From contig NZ_JAFVMH010000007.1 in the NCBI RefSeq assembly GCF_017377735.1, forward strand, positions 62,001 to 126,000: a DNA stretch of 64,000 bases. The letters are read 5' to 3'. This stretch comes from Acetobacter garciniae (GTDB taxonomy: Bacteria > Pseudomonadota > Alphaproteobacteria > Acetobacterales > Acetobacteraceae). The translations under genes and the position numbers were made by a program. Below the pieces are notes generated by a model, which was given only the letters and a program-made list of their open reading frames with translations, made no database searches and was not told where the DNA came from. Within the stretch, counting starts at the first letter, position 1. Every line of letters starts with the position of its first letter. Shown here one piece after another: positions 17,141 through 25,864 of the stretch.

Positions 17141-19512
17141 GGCTGGTCCTGCATGTGGCGGTTCTGCTGCATCCACAGGGCGCGGTAGATGGCGCAGCGT
17201 TGCAGCAGCACGCCATGCGGGGCGATATCGGCCACCCGCCCCTGATCCATGACGCAGATTTTGTCGCAGTTCACCAGCGAGGACAGCCGGTGCGAGACAA
17301 TGACCATGGTGCGCCCCTGCCCGATCCGTTCGAGATTGGCGTTGACCAGGGCCTCGCTTTCCGGATCGAGGGCGGAGGTCGCTTCATCCAGGATCATCAG
17401 CCTGGGGTCGGTAATGATCGCGCGCGCAATGGCCAGGCGCTGGCGCTGCCCGCCGGAGATATTGGTCGATCCCTCCTCGATGAACGTCTCGTAACCGCCG
17501 GGCATGCGTTCGATGAAATCCTCCGCCCCGGCCAGGCGGGCTGCGCGCACCACGTCTTCCAGCGTCAGGCCCGGGCGGCCTGCGGTAATGTTCTCGCGGA
17601 TGGTGCCGCGAAACAGGAAGTTGTCCTGCAACACCACCCCCAGCGAGCGGCGCAGATGGGTCAGGTTGATTTCACGCAGGTCCACCCCGTCCAGCCGGAG
17701 CGAGCCGCCATAAGCCCGGCTGACCCCCTGCAACAGCCGCGTGATGGTGGATTTGCCCGATCCCGACCGCCCCACCAGCCCCAGCATGGTGCCCGGCGGG
17801 ACGGCGAAGGTAATATCGTTCAGCGCCGGGCCGGCCGCCCCCGGATAGGTGAAGGTCACATGTTCGAACGACAGCGCGCCTTCAATACGCGGGCGCAGGC
17901 CGGTGGTCAGGGCCCGGGTTTCCGTCGGCTGGTTGAGGACCGACGCCGCTTCGGACAGGGAGGCCATGACCTCGTTCACCTCATCGAGCAGGCGGGCCAT
18001 GCCCACAAGGGGGGCGGCCACGCGCCCGCCCAGCATCATGAAGGCCACAAGTGCCCCCACCCCGGCGGCGGAGGGGGATTTGAGCGCCATATACGCCCCC
18101 ACAAGGATAATGCCCCGGTTTATGAACAGCTCCAGCGGGGTGGCCAGGGTCTGCGGCCAGTTGGCCATGCGGCCCACCCGCAGCTTCCAGCCAATGACGG
18201 TGGCCGTGGCCTGGTCCCAGAACTGGCGGCGGATAGGTTCGAGGGCCAGCGTCTTGAGCGTGCGGATACCGGCCACGCTTTCATACAGCACGGCGGCCCG
18301 CGCGCGTTCGGCCCCAAGCTGGGCCACCGTCATGCGCGATACCGGTTTCATGGCCACCACCACGATCAGCCCGATCAGGCTGGCCGCGGCCAGTGTCATC
18401 CACGCCAGCGCGGGGGACAGCACGAACAGGAACGGCAGCAGCACCACCAGCGTGAACAGGTCCAGCACGGTGGACATCAGCCGCCCGGTCAGGAAATCGC
18501 GCACCTTGTAGATGGCCATGATCCGGCCCAGCACGTTGCCCGCCTGCTGGCGTTCGAAATAATCCAGCGGCAGGGCCAGCAGCCGCGCGAACACATGCAG
18601 GGAAATGCGCGCATCGATCCGGGTTGTCAGCACCATGGACAATTCGCGCCGCCCGTAGCCCAGCAGCACTTCGTAGAACGAGATAATGACCAGCAGGCCC
18701 GAAATCGACACCAGCGTGGACATGGACCGGTAGCTGACCACCCGGTCGATCACCTGCATGACGATAAGGGGCGGGAAGATCTGCAACACGCTCAACGTCA
18801 GCGAGGCAATGCCGATATCGCGCAGCGAACGGCGTTCGCGCAGGACCATGCGCGCAAGCCAGGCCAGGCCGATGGGGGCGTCGGCCTCACTTTCGTCGCG
18901 GCGGCGCTTGATCAGTACGATCTCGCCCCCCCACAGGCGTTGCAGGCGCAACTGGTCCACCGGCACGGCGGGGGCCGTGTCGTCCTTGAGCGGATCGCGC
19001 AGCCAGACCACGTTCTGCGCGGGCTGGGTGTTGACCATGACCGCCGCCCCGCCATCGCGCAGCAGCAGCACGATGGGGGGTGAATTGCTCATTTTCACCA
19101 GGTCGCGCCACGAAATGCGCATGGCCCGCGCCACCGCCCCCTGCCCATCCAGCCACGCGACGAGTGAGGCGGGAGAGGGCGTGGCCTCTGCGGGGTCTGC
19201 GACAAAATCGTGAATATCGAGTTCCAGCCCGTGAAAGCGCGCAACGGCCAGAACGGCACGCAGCCGGATAAAGGCAGGCGCTGGCCGTGACCCCGCCCCC
19301 TCCTGCGCCGATCCCGGCGCGTGTTCGTGCGGCTGTTCGTGTGACGGCCCCTGCGACGCCCCGTGCGACGCCCCCCGTGCAGACCCCCCGCCCGGCCCCG
19401 ATGCCGCCCCCTGGGTGGATCCTTGCGCGGCCCCCTGCGCCTCGGGTACCGGGGCCTGCCGGCCTTTCCCGTCTGGCCCGTTGGGGCCTGGTGCATGTTC
19501 ACTGCCGTCCAC
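17137..19512 (-). CDS. Type I secretion ABC ATPase/permease with C39-like domain
   Basis: A HlyB-like exporter (791 residues). After a Gly/Ala/Gln/His low-complexity head (1-75), residues about 80-210 form a C39-like domain (LDIHDFVADPAEATPSPASL) without a catalytic Cys. That makes it a non-proteolytic docking domain of the kind used by RTX-type exporters rather than by bacteriocin exporters. Six transmembrane helices follow (about 225-510) and then the NBD: Walker A GRSGSGKST, signature ISGGQRQRLAIARA, Walker B LMILDEATSALDP and H-loop VSHRLSS. It starts at a GTG (19512) preceded by AAGGG. It is the first gene of a six-gene operon; no RTX-type substrate is encoded in the window. Confidence 0.92.
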   Translation of the reverse strand: MDGSEHAPGPNGPDGKGRQAPVPEAQGAAQGSTQGAASGPGGGSARGASHGASQGPSHEQPHEHAPGSAQEGAGSRPAPAFIRLRAVLAVARFHGLELDIHDFVADPAEATPSPASLVAWLDGQGAVARAMRISWRDLVKMSNSPPIVLLLRDGGAAVMVNTQPAQNVVWLRDPLKDDTAPAVPVDQLRLQRLWGGEIVLIKRRRDESEADAPIGLAWLARMVLRERRSLRDIGIASLTLSVLQIFPPLIVMQVIDRVVSYRSMSTLVSISGLLVIISFYEVLLGYGRRELSMVLTTRIDARISLHVFARLLALPLDYFERQQAGNVLGRIMAIYKVRDFLTGRLMSTVLDLFTLVVLLPFLFVLSPALAWMTLAAASLIGLIVVVAMKPVSRMTVAQLGAERARAAVLYESVAGIRTLKTLALEPIRRQFWDQATATVIGWKLRVGRMANWPQTLATPLELFINRGIILVGAYMALKSPSAAGVGALVAFMMLGGRVAAPLVGMARLLDEVNEVMASLSEAASVLNQPTETRALTTGLRPRIEGALSFEHVTFTYPGAAGPALNDITFAVPPGTMLGLVGRSGSGKSTITRLLQGVSRAYGGSLRLDGVDLREINLTHLRRSLGVVLQDNFLFRGTIRENITAGRPGLTLEDVVRAARLAGAEDFIERMPGGYETFIEEGSTNISGGQRQRLAIARAIITDPRLMILDEATSALDPESEALVNANLERIGQGRTMVIVSHRLSSLVNCDKICVMDQGRVADIAPHGVLLQRCAIYRALWMQQNRHMQDQP

Positions 19513-19853
19513 GCCGTGCCCTTATTGCTCTGGCCTGTCCCGGCTGAAGAACCCGCGCAGGAGAATGGCGGGGCGGGCGGGCCTTGTCCGGCTTGCCTTG
19601 CCCAAAGACCCGCCACCGGAAGGGCCGGGGCGCGTGGACAAGCCTCAGCCTCGAAAATGGGCGAAAAACGTAAAAATCCGATAAAAATCGGGCTTGCAGG
19701 GCGTGAAAGGGCAAATTTTATCCGCCCCCGCACGCGGCCGACGGCGGGAATAGGACCGCAAACGCATAACGGGAAGGGACCGCCTTGCCCGCGCAGGCCG
19801 GGGCCGGTGCGATGGGCGGGCAGGAATGCCTATGATGGAGAGGGGGGGAAAAT
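19513..19853. other. Promoter region of the secretion operon
   Basis: This 341-bp region lies upstream of the type I secretion ABC gene, with an AT-richer patch (about 19665-19725, including TTTTTATCGGATTTTTACG on the minus strand) inside otherwise GC-rich DNA. It probably carries the promoter of the operon. I see no gene and no recognised regulatory motif in it. Confidence 0.4.
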
Positions 19854-20360
19854 TCAGCCGCTGGCGGGGTGCAGGGTATAAAAAGCCGACAGGAAGACCG
19901 AAGCCCGCAACGCCTTGCGGATTGCCGCCACATGCTGCGCCGGGCAGATAACGGTCAGGCTGGTGAATGCAGGGCCCGTGCCACGCGCCTGGTTCTGGGC
20001 CTGCACCAGCAAAAACTGGTCCAGCCCGCCGCGCCCGGTGCAGCAGGCGCAGCCCCCGGGGTGGCCCGGTGTTACCGCATCCTCCGGCGCGTGCCAGTGC
20101 CAGACGGTGGCCCACCCCGCGGCCCAGCCCCCGGCCTGCGCCTGCTCCGGCACCTGCGCTGGCACCTGCCCAGGGGCCGCATCATGTCCCGCCTGCTGCG
20201 CGCCCGTCTCCGTTGCCGCCCCCCCGGCTGAAGGGGGCAGTGTCACGAACACCACGGCCCCCGTGCGGCGCAGGGCGGCATTATCGGGCGGGTGGGCGGC
20301 AACGGTCAGGGCAATGCGCCCGTCACGCATGGCTGATGGGGAAGGTGCTGAAAGCGCCAT
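19854..20360 (-). CDS. Hypothetical protein with a GCACC cysteine motif
   Basis: A 168-residue protein that I do not recognise with certainty. The middle (about 60-90) is Ala/Gln/Gly-rich. The C-terminal part has a conserved look: HPGGCACCTGRGGLDQFLLV followed by FTSLTVICPAQHVAAIRKAL. The GCxCC motif recalls the metal-binding Cys motif of G3E (CobW-type) GTPases, but there is no P-loop, so it is not such a GTPase. The ATG at 20360 is chosen because AAGGA lies 6 bases upstream. It sits 67 bp downstream of the LysR gene on the same strand and 341 bp ahead of the secretion operon. Confidence 0.6.
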   Translation of the reverse strand: MALSAPSPSAMRDGRIALTVAAHPPDNAALRRTGAVVFVTLPPSAGGAATETGAQQAGHDAAPGQVPAQVPEQAQAGGWAAGWATVWHWHAPEDAVTPGHPGGCACCTGRGGLDQFLLVQAQNQARGTGPAFTSLTVICPAQHVAAIRKALRASVFLSAFYTLHPASG

Positions 20361-20427
20361 GGATTTTCCTTGTCCTGAAAGCACGTATGACGGGTACGGG
20401 CGGCACGATGGTTAGCCCGAACGTGAC

Positions 20428-21429
20428 TTACGATCCTGCTGGCGGGACGACGGGTGGGGCCGCCAGCAAGCCTGGCCGCGGGCCGGAGACTGGCCCGACG
20501 GGTAAGGCGACTGGCGCGGCAGGCGGGGCCGACCCATCTTCGCGTTGGGCGATCCCGGCAAGCCAGTCGCGCACGGCGGCAACCGGGGTGCCGGGTGGTG
20601 GCGTGCCGGGGCAGACGACATAAAACCCGCCTTCCACCTGCAAGACCGTGTCGAACAGGCTTTGCAGGCGGCCATCGGCCAGGGAATCCGCGACCAGAAA
20701 CGGGTTGGCCAGGGCCACACCCTGCCCGCCTATGGCAGCATCGATCGCGAAGGACGTCTGGTTGAACACGATCCGCCGGGGCGAGAGAATGCTTTTTCCG
20801 GGAAAGGTTTTTTCCAAAAAGCGTGGCCAGAAATGATGTGCGTCATCCAGCAGCGCATAGGCGGCCAGGTCTTCCACACAGTGCGGGCGGCCCAGTTTTT
20901 CGATCAGCATGGGGCTGGCCACCGCCACGATCCGCTGCGCGAACAGCAGCCGGGCATCCAGCCCGGCTGCAAAGGGCGGGCTGGCCTGGCGCACCGCGAT
21001 ATCCACCCCGTCCGCCCCGAAACCGGCCAGTTTTTCGCTGGCGTGAATGCGCAGGGTCATGTCCGGGTAATGGGCCGTGAAATCCGGCAGGCGGGGGATC
21101 AGCCATTTGGCCGCGAATGTGGGGGTGACGCTGATCGTCACGGCCGCAGGGGCTGGCTGCAAACGCTCGGTCGCCGCTCCGATCAGTTCGAACGCGCGGC
21201 GGATGCTGATGGCGTAGCCCTGCGCGGCCTCGGTCAAGGCCAGTGTGCGGGGGTGGCGTTCGAACAGCCTGATCCCCAGTTCGGCCTCCAGCGCGCGGAT
21301 CTGCTGCGCCACGGCCCCCTGCGTCACCCCCAGTTCCTCCGCCGCCAGACGGAAATTGGGGTGCCGGGCCACGACATCGAAAACACGCAGCCCGTTCAGG
21401 GAAGGCAGTCTTCTGCTCCGCCGGGTCAT
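20428..21429 (-). CDS. LysR-family regulator (GcvA-like)
   Basis: A LysR-type regulator (333 residues). The N-terminal winged HTH is typical of the GcvA branch: LPSLNGLRVFDVVARHPNFR, AAEELGVTQGAVAQQIRALE and LFERHPRTLALTEAAQGYA. The effector domain follows (AVTISVTPTFAAKWLIPRLP, GVDIAVR). The last 40 residues are an unusual Pro/Ala/Val-rich tail beyond the normal LysR length. It is divergent from an SDR gene 156 bp away, the usual arrangement for a LysR regulator and its target. Confidence 0.93.
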   Translation of the reverse strand: MTRRSRRLPSLNGLRVFDVVARHPNFRLAAEELGVTQGAVAQQIRALEAELGIRLFERHPRTLALTEAAQGYAISIRRAFELIGAATERLQPAPAAVTISVTPTFAAKWLIPRLPDFTAHYPDMTLRIHASEKLAGFGADGVDIAVRQASPPFAAGLDARLLFAQRIVAVASPMLIEKLGRPHCVEDLAAYALLDDAHHFWPRFLEKTFPGKSILSPRRIVFNQTSFAIDAAIGGQGVALANPFLVADSLADGRLQSLFDTVLQVEGGFYVVCPGTPPPGTPVAAVRDWLAGIAQREDGSAPPAAPVALPVGPVSGPRPGLLAAPPVVPPAGS

Positions 21430-21585
21430 GATACCTCCCTACTGGCCACCCGCCGGGCCCAGACTTGCCGATAGTTTTTCTACTGCATGCGGCCTGATAA
21501 ACTGGTTCGTCACCCCGCCGCAGGGCGTTTATAAAGGAGCGTGCAAGGGGGTCATTCCCCATAGTCAGCAAGGCAGGATAAAGCA

Positions 21586-22290
21586 ATGTCAGTAGAAAAA
21601 GTAGCCCTTGTTACCGCCGGTGGCAGCGGCATGGGGGCGGCGGCCGCGCGCAGGCTGCACCAGGACGGCTACCGCGTGGGCATTCTGTCGTCCTCCGGCA
21701 AGGGCGAGACCCTGGCCCGCGAACTGGGCGGGTTCGGGGTTACGGGGTCCAACCAGTCGGGCGATGACCTGCAACGCCTGGTGGATGGCGCGCTGGAACG
21801 CTGGGGCCGAATCGACGTGCTGGTGAACAGTGCCGGGCACGGTCCGCGCAAGCCCATCCTGGAACTGACGGATGAGGACTGGCACAAGGGCATGGAGGTG
21901 TATTTCCTCAACGTCGTGCGGGCCACGCGGCTTGTCGTGCCCACCATGGCCCAGCAGAAATCGGGCGTGATCATCAACATCTCCACCGCCTGGACGTTCG
22001 AGCCCACGGCCATGTTCCCCACCTCCACCGTGTTTCGCGCGGGTCTTGCCTCCTTCACCAAGATTTTTGTCGATACCTATGCGGGCGAGAATATCCGCAT
22101 GAACAACGTGCTGCCCGGCTGGATCGACAGCCTGCCCGCAACGGAGGAACGCCGCGACAGCGTGCCCCTGCGCCGCTACGGCACCAGCGAAGAAATTGCC
22201 GCGACCATCGCCTTCCTGGCATCAGACGGGGCGGCGTATATCACGGGGCAGAACATCCGCGTGGATGGCGGCGTCACCCGCGCGGTCTGA
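21586..22290 (+). CDS. SDR-family protein with atypical active site
   Basis: A 234-residue Rossmann-fold short-chain dehydrogenase/reductase. The cofactor motif is TAGGSGMGAAAARRL, followed by DVLVNSAG and the C-terminal AYITGQNIRVDGG. The region that normally holds the YxxxK catalytic pair reads FPTSTVFRAGLASFTK. Aligning AGL with the usual K-A-x-L places Ser where Tyr is expected and Arg where Lys is expected. The NIST Ser upstream (about residue 130) is retained. I recall a widespread proteobacterial SDR subfamily with this FPTSxVFRAGL motif, so it is probably not a mutation. It is divergent from the LysR gene; the substrate is unknown. Confidence 0.88.
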   Translation: MSVEKVALVTAGGSGMGAAAARRLHQDGYRVGILSSSGKGETLARELGGFGVTGSNQSGDDLQRLVDGALERWGRIDVLVNSAGHGPRKPILELTDEDWHKGMEVYFLNVVRATRLVVPTMAQQKSGVIINISTAWTFEPTAMFPTSTVFRAGLASFTKIFVDTYAGENIRMNNVLPGWIDSLPATEERRDSVPLRRYGTSEEIAATIAFLASDGAAYITGQNIRVDGGVTRAV

Positions 22291-22455
22291 CGCACGGCGC
22301 ACACGGGCAGGCCGACACGCACAACGCACGGCCTGCCCGCCCGGCTTTTGCCCGCGCGTTGACGCGGTGCACCATCGCCCCTAGAACTCCGCGTTTCGAA
22401 CCGGCAAAGCCCGCACAGGCGCAGCCTTATTCCGCGCCGGAGGCGCCGCTTGACC

Positions 22456-23754
22456 ATGTCCCCCACTTTTGCAGACCTTTCCCTGGCCCCGTCCCTGCTC
22501 AGCGCCCTGGCGGAGGAAGGCTATGCAAGCCCCACCCCCATCCAGGCGCAGTCCATCCCGCTGCTGCTGGAAGGGCGCGACCTGCTGGGCATGGCCCAGA
22601 CCGGCACGGGCAAGACCGCGTCTTTCGCGCTGCCGCTGCTGCACCGCCTTGCCGCGACCCCGCGGCCCGCGCCCAGGAACGGTGCGCGCGTGCTGGTGCT
22701 GGCCCCCACGCGCGAACTGGTTTCGCAGATCGCGGATGGGTTCAACAGCTTCGGCCGCTATCTCAAGCCCCGGGTCACGACGATTTTCGGCGGTGTCAGC
22801 CAGGTCAACCAGGTCAATGCGCTCAAGGCCGGGGTGGACATTATCGTGGCGGCCCCCGGGCGGCTGCTGGACCTGGTCGAGCAGGGGCTGTGCGACCTGT
22901 CGCAGCTTGAAGCCCTGGTGCTGGACGAAGCCGACCAGATGCTGGACATGGGCTTTGCCAAGCCGATCGAACGGATTGTCGCCACATTGCCCCGCGACCG
23001 CCATACCGTGCTGTTTTCGGCAACCATGCCCAAATCCATTGCGGCCCTGGCCGAAAACCTGCTGCGCGATCCGGCGAAAGTCGAAATTGCCCCGCCCTCC
23101 ACCACTGTCGAACGGATCGAGCAGTCGGTCATGTTTGTCGATGCAGCCAACAAGAAAGAAGCCCTGCTGGAACTGCTGCGCACACCGGGCATGGGCCAGG
23201 CCGTGGTCTTCACGTTGCAAAAGAACATCGCCAACGAAGTCTGCGCCTTCATTACCGAGGCAGGCATTACGGCCGAAGCCCTGCATGGCAACAAATCGCA
23301 GGGCCAGCGCGAACGCGCGCTGGACGCCTTTCGGTCCGGGGCCGCACAGGTACTGGTGGCGACCGATATCGCCGCACGCGGCATAGATGTCGATACGGTC
23401 ACGCATGTTTTCAACCATGACCTGCCCAGCCTGCCCGAAAGCTATGTCCACCGCATAGGCCGCACGGGCCGCGCCGGCCGCAGCGGCTTTGCCATCACGC
23501 TATGCGATGCCGAACAGAGGGCCTGGCTGCATGATGTGGAACGCGAAATCGGGCGCAGCCTGATCGTGCAGGACGACCACCCCTGGCATTCGGAAGCGGC
23601 GCGGACTTCGACCATGCGCCCACCCGTGCTGGGCGGCGGGCCGGTCAAGCAGGTCAAGCCGCAGAAAAAGCGCGAACGCAAGGTCTGGACCGAAGAAGAA
23701 AAGAACGCCGCCCGGGCCGCCGCCCAGCACGGCCTGATGCAAAAATCGATCTGA
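22456..23754 (+). CDS. DEAD-box RNA helicase (RhlE-like)
   Basis: ATP-dependent RNA helicase of 432 residues. All motifs are visible: Q motif (SPTPIQAQSIP), I (AQTGTGKT), Ia (PTRELV), Ib (APGR), II (DEAD), III (SAT), V (ARGIDV) and VI (HRIGRTGRAG). The C-terminus is short and basic (KQVKPQKKRERKVW), as in RhlE-type enzymes acting in ribosome assembly or RNA decay. ATG 22456 is preferred over the TTG two codons upstream. It ends 14 bp from the convergent esterase gene. Confidence 0.95.
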   Translation: MSPTFADLSLAPSLLSALAEEGYASPTPIQAQSIPLLLEGRDLLGMAQTGTGKTASFALPLLHRLAATPRPAPRNGARVLVLAPTRELVSQIADGFNSFGRYLKPRVTTIFGGVSQVNQVNALKAGVDIIVAAPGRLLDLVEQGLCDLSQLEALVLDEADQMLDMGFAKPIERIVATLPRDRHTVLFSATMPKSIAALAENLLRDPAKVEIAPPSTTVERIEQSVMFVDAANKKEALLELLRTPGMGQAVVFTLQKNIANEVCAFITEAGITAEALHGNKSQGQRERALDAFRSGAAQVLVATDIAARGIDVDTVTHVFNHDLPSLPESYVHRIGRTGRAGRSGFAITLCDAEQRAWLHDVEREIGRSLIVQDDHPWHSEAARTSTMRPPVLGGGPVKQVKPQKKRERKVWTEEEKNAARAAAQHGLMQKSI

Positions 23755-23768
23755 CAGAACCGCGCGTG

Positions 23769-24713
23769 TCACATCAGGCGACGCACAGCCTCCACCACGT
23801 CGCGGTGGACACGCTCGGCAAGGGAGGACGGCAACAGGTCAAAGCCGTGCACCGCATTTGCATAGACGATCAGGTCGGTCGGCACACCCGCTTTCCACAG
23901 ACGGTGCGCAAATGTTACGTCTTCATCGCGAAACAGGTCCAGCGTACCGGTCATTATGAATGTTGCCGGCAACCCTGACAGGTCGCGCATGAAGGCGGGG
24001 GACAGATAGCCAAATCGCGGGTCGTCGGTTGGCAGGTCCGCGCGCACGGCGGACCATGCATGCCGGTTCTGGGCGCGCGTCCATACGAATTCCCCTGTGG
24101 TCGGATCGTCAGAAGGGGCGTCTGGCCCGCCGGTTCGCAGATCGAGCATGGGGTAAATCAGAACCTGGGCGCGCAGGGGTATCCTGCCGCGATCGCGGGC
24201 CAGAAGCGCTGTGGCAGCCGCCAGGCAACCGCCGCCACTATCGCCCATGACCATGATACGACCGGGATCGACCCCCAGTTCGCCCGCGCAGCCATGCAGC
24301 CACACCAGGGCGGCGTAGACATCTTCCAGCCCGCCGGGAAAAGGTGTCTCCGGTGCAAGCCGATAATCGACCGAGACGATCAGCGTGCCTGTTTCCGATG
24401 CCAGCCGCTCAAGTGCGCCGGCCTGCATGTCCGGTGTGCCGGCAATCATCCCGCCGCCATGGACATAGAGAATGGCGGACGTTGTCTGCTTGCTTGCGGG
24501 GGGTCGAAACAGGATGACACGCACAGCAGGCACCCCGTCCGGACCGGGGATCGACCGCTCCTCATACCTGACCGATGCGGATTTCAGGAGAGCCGTCGTC
24601 CCCTCGACCAGGTCGCGGCGGAAGTCCATCAGATCACCCTGCTCCGGATCGAAGGATGGAAACAGAGCCACCATGTCGCGCTGCTCTGCGTCGACCAAAC
24701 CAAGCGTAGTCAT
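23769..24713 (-). CDS. Alpha/beta hydrolase, HSL-type esterase
   Basis: A carboxylesterase of the hormone-sensitive-lipase family (about 314 residues). The oxyanion-hole motif HGGG (LYVHGGGMIAG), the nucleophile elbow GDSGGG, the acid in TGTLDLFRDE and the His in NAVHGFD are all present, completing the Ser-Asp-His triad. The start may be the ATG at 24713 (GGAGA 8 bases upstream) or one five codons earlier at 24728. There is no signal peptide, so it is likely cytoplasmic and acts on short-chain esters. It stands alone between the helicase gene and a strong terminator. Confidence 0.93.
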   Translation of the reverse strand: MTTLGLVDAEQRDMVALFPSFDPEQGDLMDFRRDLVEGTTALLKSASVRYEERSIPGPDGVPAVRVILFRPPASKQTTSAILYVHGGGMIAGTPDMQAGALERLASETGTLIVSVDYRLAPETPFPGGLEDVYAALVWLHGCAGELGVDPGRIMVMGDSGGGCLAAATALLARDRGRIPLRAQVLIYPMLDLRTGGPDAPSDDPTTGEFVWTRAQNRHAWSAVRADLPTDDPRFGYLSPAFMRDLSGLPATFIMTGTLDLFRDEDVTFAHRLWKAGVPTDLIVYANAVHGFDLLPSSLAERVHRDVVEAVRRLM

Positions 24714-24981
24714 GGGAGAACTCTCCATCTCTCTTGCGGATCAACACGATCATAAAGAGCCGTGGACCGGGGCGACAGGCCCCCCAACAACAATTTGAAT
24801 TGTTCCCTGTTTTTAAAAAATCCGCATGTTTCTTCGAGCACTGCGGGAAAGCGAAAACCCCATGCCCGAGCGGGACGCAAATGATGGCCCGCCTTCCCTG
24901 CCCCCCATTTCAGCCCGTTCGAAAAGGGCGTGATCGCAAAGGGTGGGGTAGCGCGTCTTTCCAACAGGGCATGGCGCTGAC

Positions 24982-25027
24982 AAAAAAACCCTGTTCCAGC
25001 CGGAGATTTTCTCCTTTTGGAACAGGG
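24982..25027 (-). terminator. Intrinsic terminator after encapsulin
   Basis: A perfect 10-bp stem (CCCTGTTCCA 24989-24998 / TGGAACAGGG 25018-25027) with a nested GGAG/CTCC pair is followed on the minus strand by seven Ts (24982-24988). This is a textbook Rho-independent terminator for the peroxidase-encapsulin operon. The rest of 24729-25059 holds no gene and must contain the esterase promoter. Confidence 0.92.
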
Positions 25028-25059
25028 CCGGTCATGTGGTATTGCCTCGGGGCCGGGTG

Positions 25060-25863
25060 TCAGGCGGGTGGGGTGAGCAGGACCGCGGCTTCGGCCGTCA
25101 GAAGCTGGAAGGTGAAGCTTTCCTGGATATAAAGCTCCACGCTGTCCGCCGTGTGGCTGGTATAGCCGATGGAGAAATCCTGCCCGATATCAAGCTCGAA
25201 GTCGCCACCCCGGGTGGACAGCACGAAGCCGCCTTCGATGGCTGGCGCCCAGATCACCTTGCCTTCGATCATGCGTTCGATATGGCGGTAGACGGGGTAG
25301 CCGTCTTCACTGCCGCCGCTGACCGCCTTGAACGCATCCGTGCCCAGCACGACCGTGTAGGGACCGTTCACACCCGCCAGACGCAGTTCGTTCAGGGCCG
25401 TGGCGATCACGCCGGGGTAGCCCTTGGGCTCGGCCGTCAGGGCCAGGGCGGGGTTGGACGAACCCGGCCCAATGCCCTGGATGCCCGCCTGCGCGTAGCC
25501 GTGGAACACGGCCCGGTCTTCGGCAAAGGCGATGGTCTTGGCGGCTTCCTTCACCGGGTCCCAGTCGGAATCCTGCGCACCGCGTTCGACATCGTCGATC
25601 GCTTCGCGCGTGAGGGTGAAGGGCACGCGCAGTTCCACCAGGCTGAGCACCTTGCGCTGCACCGCCTGCACGCCCGCCCCCGGGCTTTCAAGCCTGTGGA
25701 CATGGCCGGTATTGATGGCGGAGCAGGCATAGCCCTGGGCCTCGGGCACATCGACCACGCGGCGCGCGCCAAGGTGGCGCTTGAGCGTGCGGGACGCTTC
25801 CTCCTCGATCTGTGCCCAGGCGGCAGCGGAAATCGGCGCAAGTTCCCGGTGGAGATTGTTCAT
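25060..25863 (-). CDS. Family 1 encapsulin shell protein
   Basis: An HK97-fold shell protein (267 residues) that self-assembles into a protein nanocompartment. It has the family 1 (linocin M18-like) pattern: NNLHRELAPISAAAWAQIEE at the N-terminus (where the cargo peptide docks), RTLKRHLGARRVVDV, VELRVPFTLTREAIDDVERG, EDRAVFHGY and the C-terminal YIQESFTFQLLTAEAAVLL. Length matches the family (about 265). The ATG at 25863 lies 1 bp after the DyP stop. Together with the preceding DyP peroxidase it forms a cargo-shell operon ending at the terminator. Confidence 0.95.
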   Translation of the reverse strand: MNNLHRELAPISAAAWAQIEEEASRTLKRHLGARRVVDVPEAQGYACSAINTGHVHRLESPGAGVQAVQRKVLSLVELRVPFTLTREAIDDVERGAQDSDWDPVKEAAKTIAFAEDRAVFHGYAQAGIQGIGPGSSNPALALTAEPKGYPGVIATALNELRLAGVNGPYTVVLGTDAFKAVSGGSEDGYPVYRHIERMIEGKVIWAPAIEGGFVLSTRGGDFELDIGQDFSIGYTSHTADSVELYIQESFTFQLLTAEAAVLLTPPA

Positions 25864-25864
25864 G

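Noticed and set aside
17044-19083. Long plus-strand open frame antisense to the secretion ABC gene
   Set aside because: It has shadow composition (His/Gln/Arg-rich) with no motif. The ABC signature motifs lie on the minus strand.
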